Source: Nocardia seriolae NBRC 15557 (GTDB taxonomy: Bacteria > Actinomycetota > Actinomycetes > Mycobacteriales > Mycobacteriaceae). Taken from it: a stretch of DNA of 64,000 nt. Below the pieces are notes generated by a model. The model saw nothing but the letters and a program-made list of their open reading frames with translations. It was not told the origin of the DNA and made no database searches. How positions within the stretch are numbered: position 1 is the first letter of the stretch; each line of letters begins with the position of its first letter. A program made the position numbers and the translations under genes. Positions 27,757-35,412 of the stretch are shown here, piece by piece. The stretch covers positions 1-64,000 of the forward strand of contig NZ_BJWY01000014.1 of assembly GCF_007990715.1 (NCBI RefSeq). Reading direction: 5' to 3'.

Positions 27757-30700
27757 ATGGCGGGGCGTCCGGTCATCGAAATACGGGAGTGGGGGCGGCC
27801 CGCGCGGCGTCGCCTGCTCGACGGGCCGATCGTCTTCGGACGCGACGGCAGCCACGAGGTCCTCGCGGACAGCGGGGGCTCGCGGCAGCACCTGCGACTG
27901 GTGCCGACCCCGACCTCGCTGTCGGTGGTGGACCTGGGCAGCCGTAACGGCACCACCGTCAACGGCGTGCCGCTGACCGGGCGACACGAACTGGTGACCG
28001 GTGACGTGGTGCGGCTGGGCCGCAGCGAGATCCTGGTCCTGCACACCCCCACCGCGGAGTTCGAGGAGCACGAGCTGTCGGCGACGGTGCTGGGCCCGTC
28101 GGGTCCACTGCCGCGTCCGCCGGGTGCGCGCGCCGCGCTGCCGCGCTGGGTGAACGCCGCCAACCGGGTCCTCGGCATCGATCCCACCGGCGAGCGAAAT
28201 CCGTTCCCCGCCTTCACCGAACTGCCCAGCCGGATTCCGCTGCCGGTCTGGCAGGCGGCGCGGTTCGCGAGCATCGCGGTGTTCCTGGCGCTAGTCGTCA
28301 CCCTGTTCGTGCGGCCCGCCGCCGGGCTGTTCTGGTTCTTCAAGGTGGTGGTGCCGATCCTGCCGGGGCTGTTCCTGATCGCGCCGGGCCTGTGGCGCAA
28401 CACCTGTCCGCTGGCCGCCACCAATCAGCTGCCGCGACTGTTCGGTTTCACGCGCGCGGCGACACCACCGGTCTGGATGCAGCGGCGGGGCTACCTGATC
28501 GCCGTCGCCCTGTTCTTCGGCATCGCCGGATCCCGGGTTGCTGGACTGGATCGCAGCGGAATCGCCACGGGTGCAGTGCTTTCCGCAGTACTGGTGGCCG
28601 CTTTCACCGGCGGTGTGGCGTTCAAGGGCAAGAGCGGCTGGTGCAGCAGCATCTGCCCGCTGTTCCCCTTGCAGCGGGTCTACGGGCAGACGCCGTTCGT
28701 CACCATCGCCAATAATCACTGCCGTCCGTGCGTGGGCTGCGCCAAGAACTGCTTCGACTTCAAGCCGCGCGCCGCCTACCAGGCCGATATGGCCGACCCG
28801 GATCCCGGCTGGAGCGCGCCCCGCAAGCTGTTCGCGGCGGCGCTGCCCGGGTTCGTGCTGGGCTTCATGGTGCTGGCCGGATACACGGGACTTCCTGTAC
28901 TGCAACGGTATCTGGTGCTGGCGGTGTTCCTGCTGGCCGCGATCGGCGTCTACTTCGCGGTCGAGGCGCTGACCGGGGTGAGCGCGGCCATGCTCTCGGC
29001 GGTGTACGCGGCGCTCGCGTTGAACGTCTTCTACTGGTTCGCCGGACCGGTGCTGCTCGCCTCGTTCGCAACCGTCACCGGTGTCGGCGTGGCCTGGTTG
29101 CACTGGCCGATCAGCGTTTTCGTGCTGGTGGCCTCCGTGCTGTTCCTGGCTCGGACCCGGGTCAGCGAGCTGCAATACGCGCTCACGACCGGGGCCCGCA
29201 CCGAACCCGTCCTGCTGCCCTTCCCGCGACCCCGCGCCGACGCCGAAAAGCCCGCCGCCACCGGCCCTTCGGTGATCCTGGACGGCACGACGGTGGCCGC
29301 CGAGACCGGGGCCAGCCTGCTCGAACTCGCCGAACAGGCGAGCCTGCCGCTGGAGGCGGGCTGCCGCATGGGCGTCTGCGGCGCGGACCCCGTGGCGGTG
29401 CTCGAGGGCGGCGATCAACTCTGCGAACCCACCGGCGACGAGCGGAACACCCTGCGGCGGCTGGGTTTCGCCGCCAATACCCGCATGGCCTGCTGCGCCC
29501 GCGTCAACGGCGGCGGCATCAAGGTGGCGCTCACCCCCGAGCCCGGCCACGGCAATGGCGACCGCCCGGCCCACTTCGACCGCTCGCTGGTGAGCCTGGT
29601 CGTCATCGGCAACGGCATCGCCGGTGTCACCGCCGCCGACTTCCTGCGCCGCGGCCACCCGGACTGCGAAATACACCTGGTCGGCCGGGAATCCCACGAC
29701 TTCTACAACCGCATGGGCATCTCCCGCCTGATCCCCGGCCGCTCCGCCATGCAGGGCCTGCACCTGCTGCCCGAACAGTGGTACGAGGAGCACCGCATCC
29801 ACCCGTGGCTCAATACCCTGGCCACCCAACTGGATCCGCGCGCCCAGCGCGTCCACCTCGGCACCGGCGACGTGCTGCCCTACGACCGGCTCATCCTCGC
29901 CACCGGGGCCGCCGCCGCGCTGCCCGAGATCGAGGGCCTGCACCGGCCGGGCAGCTTCGTGCTGCGCGAAGCCGGTGACGCCCTGCGCATCCGGGCCTAC
30001 GCCCAGCAGCGCTCCTGCACCCGCGCCGTGGTCGCGGGCGGCGGCCTGCTCGGGCTGGAGGCCGCATATGCCCTGCACCAGTTGGGCTTACGGGTCACCG
30101 TGCTGGAGCGCGGTGAACGCATGCTCGGCAAACAGCTCGACCGCCGCGCCTCGGCCATCGTGCACGACCACTTCGCGCGCGCCGGTATCGAGGTGCGCCA
30201 CCGCGCCGAAACAGCCGCTCTGACCGGGGGTTCCGGACCGATGGGCCGGTCCGGCGGCCAACCGGACGCGAGCCCGGTCACCGCCGCGATCCTGAAGGAC
30301 GGCACCGTCGCACCGTGCGAGATCTTCCTGGCCTCGATCGGCATCCGACCGAACGTGGATCTCGCGCGCCGCGCCGGAATCCCGGTCCGGCGCGGCATTC
30401 TGGTGGACGACCGCATGCGCACCGCCGCGCCGAACGTGTACGCGGCCGGGGACGTGGCCGAGCATCGGGAGCGGGTGCTCGGGCTGTGGCCGATCGCGGC
30501 GGAGCAGGCGCAGGCCGCGGCCGTGAACGCGCTCGGCGGCGATCAGGTGCTGAGCGCGGAGACGCCCGCGACCATCCTCAAGGGCGTCGGCCTGGAGCTG
30601 TTCAGCATCGGGCAGGTGGAGCCGGGGCAGCGCGACGAGGTGATCGTGGTCGACCGTGCGCCGCAGCGGTCCTACCGCCGCCTGGTCATCTCCGCGAACC

Positions 30701-30837
30701 GACTGGTCGGCGCGATCGTCCTCGGCCACCACCCGACCGACGTGGCCGCCGCCCAGCAGGCCGTCCGCGCGCGCCGCGAGATCGACCCGTACTCCCGCAA
30801 TGCCCTTCAACAAGGAGACTGGTCGTCTTTGCAATGA
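27757..30837 (+). CDS. FHA - membrane polyferredoxin - 2Fe-2S ferredoxin - FAD/NAD oxidoreductase fusion
   Basis: A 1026-residue four-part protein. Residues 1-100 are an FHA domain (VFGRDGSHEV; SRQHLRL; GSRNGTTVNG). Residues about 130-470 form a polytopic membrane section with NapH/NosR-like cysteines: Cys217 (RNTCPLA), Cys296 and Cys300 (GWCSSICPLFP), and a 4Fe-4S motif Cys322, 325, 328, 332 (CRPCVGCAKNC). Residues about 500-595 resemble a plant-type 2Fe-2S ferredoxin (GCRMGVCGADPVAV; RMACCARV), with the usual third Cys position altered. Residues about 610-1026 are a pyridine-nucleotide disulfide-type oxidoreductase with FAD motif VIGNGIAG, NAD motif VAGGGLLGLE and the second FAD motif NVYAAGDVAEH. 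It probably moves electrons from NAD(P)H through FAD and iron-sulfur centres to a membrane acceptor, perhaps controlled by phosphothreonine binding. Acceptor unknown. Confidence 0.88.
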   Translation: MAGRPVIEIREWGRPARRRLLDGPIVFGRDGSHEVLADSGGSRQHLRLVPTPTSLSVVDLGSRNGTTVNGVPLTGRHELVTGDVVRLGRSEILVLHTPTAEFEEHELSATVLGPSGPLPRPPGARAALPRWVNAANRVLGIDPTGERNPFPAFTELPSRIPLPVWQAARFASIAVFLALVVTLFVRPAAGLFWFFKVVVPILPGLFLIAPGLWRNTCPLAATNQLPRLFGFTRAATPPVWMQRRGYLIAVALFFGIAGSRVAGLDRSGIATGAVLSAVLVAAFTGGVAFKGKSGWCSSICPLFPLQRVYGQTPFVTIANNHCRPCVGCAKNCFDFKPRAAYQADMADPDPGWSAPRKLFAAALPGFVLGFMVLAGYTGLPVLQRYLVLAVFLLAAIGVYFAVEALTGVSAAMLSAVYAALALNVFYWFAGPVLLASFATVTGVGVAWLHWPISVFVLVASVLFLARTRVSELQYALTTGARTEPVLLPFPRPRADAEKPAATGPSVILDGTTVAAETGASLLELAEQASLPLEAGCRMGVCGADPVAVLEGGDQLCEPTGDERNTLRRLGFAANTRMACCARVNGGGIKVALTPEPGHGNGDRPAHFDRSLVSLVVIGNGIAGVTAADFLRRGHPDCEIHLVGRESHDFYNRMGISRLIPGRSAMQGLHLLPEQWYEEHRIHPWLNTLATQLDPRAQRVHLGTGDVLPYDRLILATGAAAALPEIEGLHRPGSFVLREAGDALRIRAYAQQRSCTRAVVAGGGLLGLEAAYALHQLGLRVTVLERGERMLGKQLDRRASAIVHDHFARAGIEVRHRAETAALTGGSGPMGRSGGQPDASPVTAAILKDGTVAPCEIFLASIGIRPNVDLARRAGIPVRRGILVDDRMRTAAPNVYAAGDVAEHRERVLGLWPIAAEQAQAAAVNALGGDQVLSAETPATILKGVGLELFSIGQVEPGQRDEVIVVDRAPQRSYRRLVISANRLVGAIVLGHHPTDVAAAQQAVRARREIDPYSRNALQQGDWSSLQ

Positions 30838-30897
30838 CCACCGCTCCCGGCGACGACCCACCGCTCCCAGCAATGGGTCAGGGCTCCCCGCGATGAG

Positions 30898-32493
30898 CTA
30901 CGGCGAGCCCGGCGCGGTGCGGTAGGTGAGAACCCGCTCGCCGATGCGCAGACTCCACCCCGCCTTCAACTCCATCGGCCGCTGCCCCACCCGAACCCAG
31001 TCCGCCGCACCGGGAGCCGCCACGAACGTGCCGCCCGGCGTCCCCGCGTCGCGCACCTACACCAGGCCGTTCTCGATGAAAACCCGCGCGTGCACCCGCG
31101 ACACGTGCCGATCCCGCGCGATCACGATGGGCGAGGCCACCGCTCGCCGCACCGCCTCGTCGATCATCGGATCCCGGCCGATCACGTAGGGGCGATCCAG
31201 CGGATACACCGCGCCCTCGGCACCGGTCAGCGCACCGGCCACCGCGGCCTCCGCCGCCGTGGTGGGCGGCGGCGCGCCGCGACCCCGGGGCGCGGATTCC
31301 TCGAGGGCTTCGGCCCCGGGGCTATAGGCGGCCGTGGGCGGCTGGTCGGCCGGGTCCGGCCGGTCCGCACGCCGCCTCGCGGCACCCGAATCGGCATCGG
31401 GCGCTGGACGTTTCGATAGATCCGGACCCGCCGCCCGCGGCCCGTGCGCATGTTCCGGACCAGTCGCCGGTGCTCTGCGCGTCTCGGCGGGTGTCGCACG
31501 CGTCGCGGGGCCGGAGTCGACCTGTGCCTCGATCCGCACCCGCTTGTCGAGCACACCCCCGGGCCGGTCGGATCCGGAACCGCCGGCCAGCCGCGAACCC
31601 GGAGCCGGAGTGGTCGCGGCATTGCGCGGATTGGCCGCCCCGGCCTCGGCCGGGGATTCCGGCGTCGGGGAAACCGGCTGTCCCCGACCGGATCCCGATG
31701 CCGGGGTCGGCCCGGAGAAGCGGGTGTGCGACGGCGTGGGAGTCGGGGCCCGGCGGGTCGTGGCCGGGATCGGGGCCTCCTCGGCGGCAGCGCTCGGCGC
31801 TGCCCCTGATGAGGCGCTCGGCATCGCCTCGGACGGGGCGTTCGGCATCGCCTTGGACGGGGCGTTCGGCATCGCCTTGGACGGGGCGTTCGGCATCGCC
31901 TTGGACGGGGCGTTCGGCATCGCCTCGGCGGCGGCTTTCGGCGTGGGCTCGGGAGCGGATTTCGCGCCCGCCTCGGCGGCGGGGTTCCGCGCGGCCTCTC
32001 TGAGGCGCGCGGCCCCCAGCCCGGAAACCGGGGCGTGCAGGACGAAACCGCCGCCCGCCACCACCCCGGCCCGCAGATCGGTGTGCGCGATCTCGCCGCC
32101 CACCCCCTCGGCGATCACCGTGAGCCGCCGCACCGGATTCCGCACGATCTCGTCGGCCCAGGTCATGGCCCGCTCGCCGGACAGCGTGCGGGCGCCCTCC
32201 GGGCCGTCGACCGCGGCCGTCACCGGGCCTCGCAGCAGGATCAGGATCCCGCCCGCGGTGGGCGCGACCACACCGAACGCGGGCGGCTGCGCGGAACCGC
32301 TGCTGAACACGGTCGCCGCCAGGCGCTGCGCGATCGCCACCCCCGGATCGGGTGCGCTCGCCGCGGTCTCCGCCGCCCCGAGTATGCGGTCCGTGGAAGG
32401 ACTCTCACCGTGCAGGAAGATGACCAGGTTCGCGAACCGCGCGACCAGTCCCGCCCCCGGTATCAGCCCGACCGTCGTCGGAATTCGGCCCAT
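30898..32493 (-). pseudogene. FHA-domain protein with in-frame TAG inside the FHA domain
   Basis: Start ATG 32493 (MGRIPTTVGLIPGAG) with a GGGAGAGGGAGG ribosome site. The N-terminal domain (about 1-155) resembles the non-FHA domain of other actinobacterial FHA proteins; a Pro/Ala-rich disordered region follows with perfect 8-residue repeats (KAMPNAPS), and then an FHA domain (YVIGRDPMID; RHVSRVHARVFIENGLV). A TAG at 31057-31059 stops translation there, yet the same frame continues for 52 codons (VRDAGTPGGTFVAAPGAADW to RVLTYRTAPGSP) with the missing FHA strands, ending at 30898. In homologous FHA domains this position is usually aromatic, so TAC or TGG to TAG is a likely change. It converges on the FHA-redox fusion gene and may read the same kinase. 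Pseudogene, sequencing error or readthrough cannot be separated here. Confidence 0.8.
31832..31927 (-). repeat. Four tandem 24-bp coding repeats (AMPNAPSK)
   Basis: Four nearly identical consecutive 24-bp units encode the octapeptide AMPNAPSK in the disordered linker of the FHA protein, with a degenerate fifth unit adjacent. Near-identity suggests recent slippage expansion and predicts length variation between strains. Confidence 0.85.
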
Positions 32494-32709
32494 CCGCGCC
32501 TCCCTCTCCCGGCGCTCACAACATCGCTGCCAAGCATAGGACCGTTGCGCCCGCCTCCGCAGCGCCCTGTCACCCGGGGACACCGGGTTCCCGGAAGACA
32601 CGGATCGCGCCAGATTGCCGCAATGTCACCCATATCCCGGACCGGCGGGCGAGGATCGAGGCATCGTGCCGGTGCATCCGGCTCCGGCATCACCGATGAG
32701 GACCGAACC

Positions 32710-33120
32710 ATGATGGGCACGATCATCAGGAACACGACCGCCGCCGCGGTCGGCTGCGCCGCGCTCACGACCGTCGTCGGCCTGGCCGCCCCCGCCGGCG
32801 CCACCGCCACCCGGATCGGCATCGACCCGGGCATCAGCTTCGGCATGGCGAGCAACTACGGCACCGGCTGCAGCTACGACGTCGACGGCTACGTCGACGA
32901 CCCCAGCACGCCGGTCGTCTTCTACGACAACAGCGTTCCCATCGGAATCGCGAAGCCTTCCGGAGCGCTCGCCCAGATTCGCTGGACACCCACCACCACC
33001 GGTCCGCACCGGTTACAGATCTGGCAGTACCACCGCGACAGCGAGGACGTCTTCCCCTACGTCGACATCCACGTCGGCACCGGCATAGCCACCGGCTCCG
33101 GCTGCAACGTCTTCGGCTGA
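32710..33120 (+). CDS. Small exported protein of unknown function
   Basis: A 136-residue protein from ATG 32710 (a second ATG lies at 32713). Signal peptide about 1-32, ending in APAGATA. The mature part has a beta-rich look (TPVVFYDNSVPIGIAKP; GPHRLQIWQYH) and two Cys, in GTGCSYDVDG and GSGCNVFG, likely a disulfide. It resembles an Ig-like fold, but I cannot place a family. It is on the plus strand, divergent from the FHA-protein gene and convergent with glpD; 11 nt separate its stop from the glpD stop. Confidence 0.7.
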   Translation: MMGTIIRNTTAAAVGCAALTTVVGLAAPAGATATRIGIDPGISFGMASNYGTGCSYDVDGYVDDPSTPVVFYDNSVPIGIAKPSGALAQIRWTPTTTGPHRLQIWQYHRDSEDVFPYVDIHVGTGIATGSGCNVFG

Positions 33121-33131
33121 CCCTTACCGGC

Positions 33132-34664
33132 CTATTCGAAGGCGGCGCGGGCGGCGGGTTCGGCGGCCTTGCGGTCCTCCTCGACCAGGCCGATACGGGT
33201 GCGGCGGTCGAGGAGGTCGGATTCGTCGAGGGCGCCCTCGTGGGTGACCGCGAAGGCGAATTCGGCGGCGGTGACGTCCATACCGGGGGCGACCTCGGCC
33301 GACAGGGCCGGAGACTGTTGCGTCAGCTGGAGAATCGCCGTGGCCTCGCTGCCGAAGCGCTCGACCAGGCGGGGCGGAGCCGCGATGGCGTCGCGGGCCG
33401 CGCCGGAGACCGCGCCCACCAGCGGTAGGGAGCGGGTGCGGCAGGGGGCGGCGGGCAGGCTCGCGTGTGCGACCGCCGCGTCCACGGTGTCCTCGGCCAT
33501 CTTTCGATAGGTGGTGAGCTTGCCGCCGACCACCGTGATCAGGCCGGTGGGGGAGGTGAGGACGGCGTGCTCGCGGGAGATGTCGGCGGTGCTGTCGCCG
33601 CCGGTGCGCAGCAGCGGGCGCAGGCCCGCGAAGGTGCCGCGAATATCGCTGCAGCTCAGGGGCTCTCGCAGCACGGTATTGACGGTGTCGAGCAGGAAGT
33701 CGATCTCGGCGTCGGTGGCGTGCGGCACGTCGGGCACCGGGCCGGGGGCCTCCTCGTCGGTGAGACCCAGGTAGACCCGGTTGTGCGCGGCCGGGAACGC
33801 GAAGATGAAGCGGCTGGTGCTGCCCGGGATCGGCACGGTCAGCGAGGCGGTGAGCCCGCCGAAGGCCGCCGCGTCGAACACCAGGTGGGTGCCGCGCGAG
33901 GGCCGCAGTTCGATGCTGGGATCCACCTGATCGGCCCACACGCCGGTGGCGTTGACGACCGAACGCGCTGTCACATCCAGGGTTTCGCCGGTCAGCGTGT
34001 CCCGCAGGGTGGCCGAGGTGCCGGTGACATTCGTGGCCTCGACCCGGGTCAGCACCGACGCGCCCTCCCGCGCCGCAGTGCGGGCGATGCCCACCACCAG
34101 CCGCGCGTCGTCCACCAACTGCCCGTCCCAGGCCAGCAAGCCGCCGCGCAGCCGGGCCCGGCGCACGGTCGGGGCCAGCCGCAGCGCCTCGGCGGCGGCC
34201 ACCCGCCGCGAGCGCGGCAGCACCGACGCCGGGGTTCCGGCCGTCCGCCGCAGCACGTCACCGGCCAGGAACCCGGCCCGCACGAGAACCTTCTGCGCCG
34301 CACCGATATTCGGCAGCAGCGGCACCACCTGTGGCAGCGCCCGGGTCAGATGCGGGGCGGTGCGGGTCAGCAGAATGTCGCGCTCGACCGCGCTCTCGTG
34401 CGCGATCCCCACCCCGCCGCTGGCCAGATACCGCAGCCCGCCGTGCACCAGCTTCGAACTCCACCGGCTGGTCCCGAACGCGAAGTCGTGCTTCTCCGCC
34501 AGCACCGTCCGCAGCCCGCGCGCCGCGGCGTCCAAAGCCACTCCGGCACCGGTGATACCGCCACCGATCACCAGCACGTCAATGGGCTCCCCATCGCCCA
34601 GCCTGGTGAGTTCCCGCTGCCGTCGCGCCGCATTCAGCGCCGAATCGCCCGTGTTCCTAGCCAT
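33132..34664 (-). CDS. glpD: Glycerol-3-phosphate dehydrogenase (FAD-dependent)
   Basis: A 510-residue flavoenzyme oxidising sn-glycerol-3-phosphate to dihydroxyacetone phosphate and passing electrons to quinone at the membrane. The FAD-binding motif is VLVIGGGITGAGVALDAA, with the GlpD signature GTSRWSSKLVHGGLRYL. ATG 34664 has GGAGG upstream; an open extension to 34748 is the palindromic element and not coding. With the neighbouring tetR, alkyl-DHAP-synthase-like and dagK genes it matches the M. tuberculosis glpD1-Rv2250c-Rv2251-Rv2252 order, so the DHAP and phosphatidic acid steps are probably metabolically linked. Confidence 0.96.
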   Translation of the reverse strand: MARNTGDSALNAARRQRELTRLGDGEPIDVLVIGGGITGAGVALDAAARGLRTVLAEKHDFAFGTSRWSSKLVHGGLRYLASGGVGIAHESAVERDILLTRTAPHLTRALPQVVPLLPNIGAAQKVLVRAGFLAGDVLRRTAGTPASVLPRSRRVAAAEALRLAPTVRRARLRGGLLAWDGQLVDDARLVVGIARTAAREGASVLTRVEATNVTGTSATLRDTLTGETLDVTARSVVNATGVWADQVDPSIELRPSRGTHLVFDAAAFGGLTASLTVPIPGSTSRFIFAFPAAHNRVYLGLTDEEAPGPVPDVPHATDAEIDFLLDTVNTVLREPLSCSDIRGTFAGLRPLLRTGGDSTADISREHAVLTSPTGLITVVGGKLTTYRKMAEDTVDAAVAHASLPAAPCRTRSLPLVGAVSGAARDAIAAPPRLVERFGSEATAILQLTQQSPALSAEVAPGMDVTAAEFAFAVTHEGALDESDLLDRRTRIGLVEEDRKAAEPAARAAFE

Positions 34665-34694
34665 GGAGGTCCTCCCAAACTGTGCGCTTGTCGC

Positions 34695-34751
34695 CGAGTG
34701 GCACACCAGCGAGGGGATTTGCCCGAATTCGCCGCGCTGGTGTGCCACTCG
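34695..34751. repeat. Palindromic gene-end element, copy 2
   Basis: Perfect 17-nt arms (34695-34711 and 34735-34751) with a 23-nt loop between the tetR stop and the glpD start. Its minus strand reads GAATTCGGGCAAATCCC in the loop, nearly the same as element 1 at 6708-6764, and the arm base CGAGTGGCA is shared. It probably ends the tetR transcript. Confidence 0.65.
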
Positions 34752-34769
34752 ACGGATCGGGGGTGGGGT

Positions 34770-35363
34770 TTAGGTGGGGGTGAGGTAGCCGTGGAGGGCG
34801 CGGGCGAGTTCGGTGTCGAGGTGCGGGGCGTCGATTACCGGTTCGAAGGTGCTTGCCGACTGGACGGAGGACTGGGCGATGAGGAGCAGCATGGCGGACA
34901 GGTGGGCCGGATTGCCGTCGCGAATCGAGCCGTCGTCCTGGCCCTCCAGGATGGCCGCGGCGAACAGGTCCAGCAGGGCGCGCTGATTGCGGCCCAGTCG
35001 CTCGAACACGTAGGTGAGCATGATGTCGGTGTCGGCGCGGAAGATCTTGGCGAACAGGGGGTTCCGGCGCATTGCCGCACCGCCGCCGACAATGCCGCCG
35101 ACCAGGCGCTCGCGGGCGCTGCCGGTGCTTGGCGCGGTGCCGGTGATGATCTCACGTAGTTCCCGCACCAGCAGATCCGCCACCAGGGACCCGGTGTCGG
35201 GCCAGCGCCGGTACACGGTCGGGCGGCTCACGCCCGCGCGCCGGGCCACCTCGGTGAGGGTGGTCCGGCGCACGCCGAATTCGGCGACGCAGGCGCGCGC
35301 CGCGTCGAGGATGGCCCGATCGACGGCGGAGGAGGTTTCGGTAGAACTCACTGCTTGCACCAC
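34770..35363 (-). CDS. TetR-family regulator of the glycerolipid locus
   Basis: A 197-residue TetR regulator. The N-terminal helix-turn-helix domain is clear (ILDAARACVAEFGVRRTTLT; VARRAGVSRPTVYRRW). The C-terminal ligand domain has no recognisable family signature. It is divergent from the alkyl-DHAP-synthase-like gene with only 49 nt between starts, and a 33-bp imperfect inverted repeat fills that gap, the expected place for self- and neighbour-regulation. It corresponds in position to Rv2250c of M. tuberculosis. Ligand unknown; a fatty-acyl or glycerolipid compound would fit the neighbours. Confidence 0.92.
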   Translation of the reverse strand: MVQAVSSTETSSAVDRAILDAARACVAEFGVRRTTLTEVARRAGVSRPTVYRRWPDTGSLVADLLVRELREIITGTAPSTGSARERLVGGIVGGGAAMRRNPLFAKIFRADTDIMLTYVFERLGRNQRALLDLFAAAILEGQDDGSIRDGNPAHLSAMLLLIAQSSVQSASTFEPVIDAPHLDTELARALHGYLTPT

Positions 35364-35377
35364 CGGAGACTAGTTCG

Positions 35378-35410
35378 GTTACTGCTTGACATTCTATGTC
35401 AGACTGTAAC
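35378..35410. promoter_or_regulatory. Imperfect palindromic operator in the divergent tetR promoter
   Basis: 15-nt arms around a 3-nt centre: left GTTACTGCTTGACAT, right ATGTCAGACTGTAAC, matching at 13 of 15 positions after complementing. It ends 2 nt before the ATG of the flavoprotein gene, so repressor bound here would block its transcription or initiation. Confidence 0.7.
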
Positions 35411-35412
35411 GC

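Noticed and set aside
10698..31059. Recoding of TAG as a sense codon in this organism
   Set aside because: Many intact genes here end at TAG exactly where their families end (clpP1, clpX, rne, obg, devR, the ketosteroid isomerase-like gene), so TAG is a normal stop; only local readthrough or mutation remains possible.
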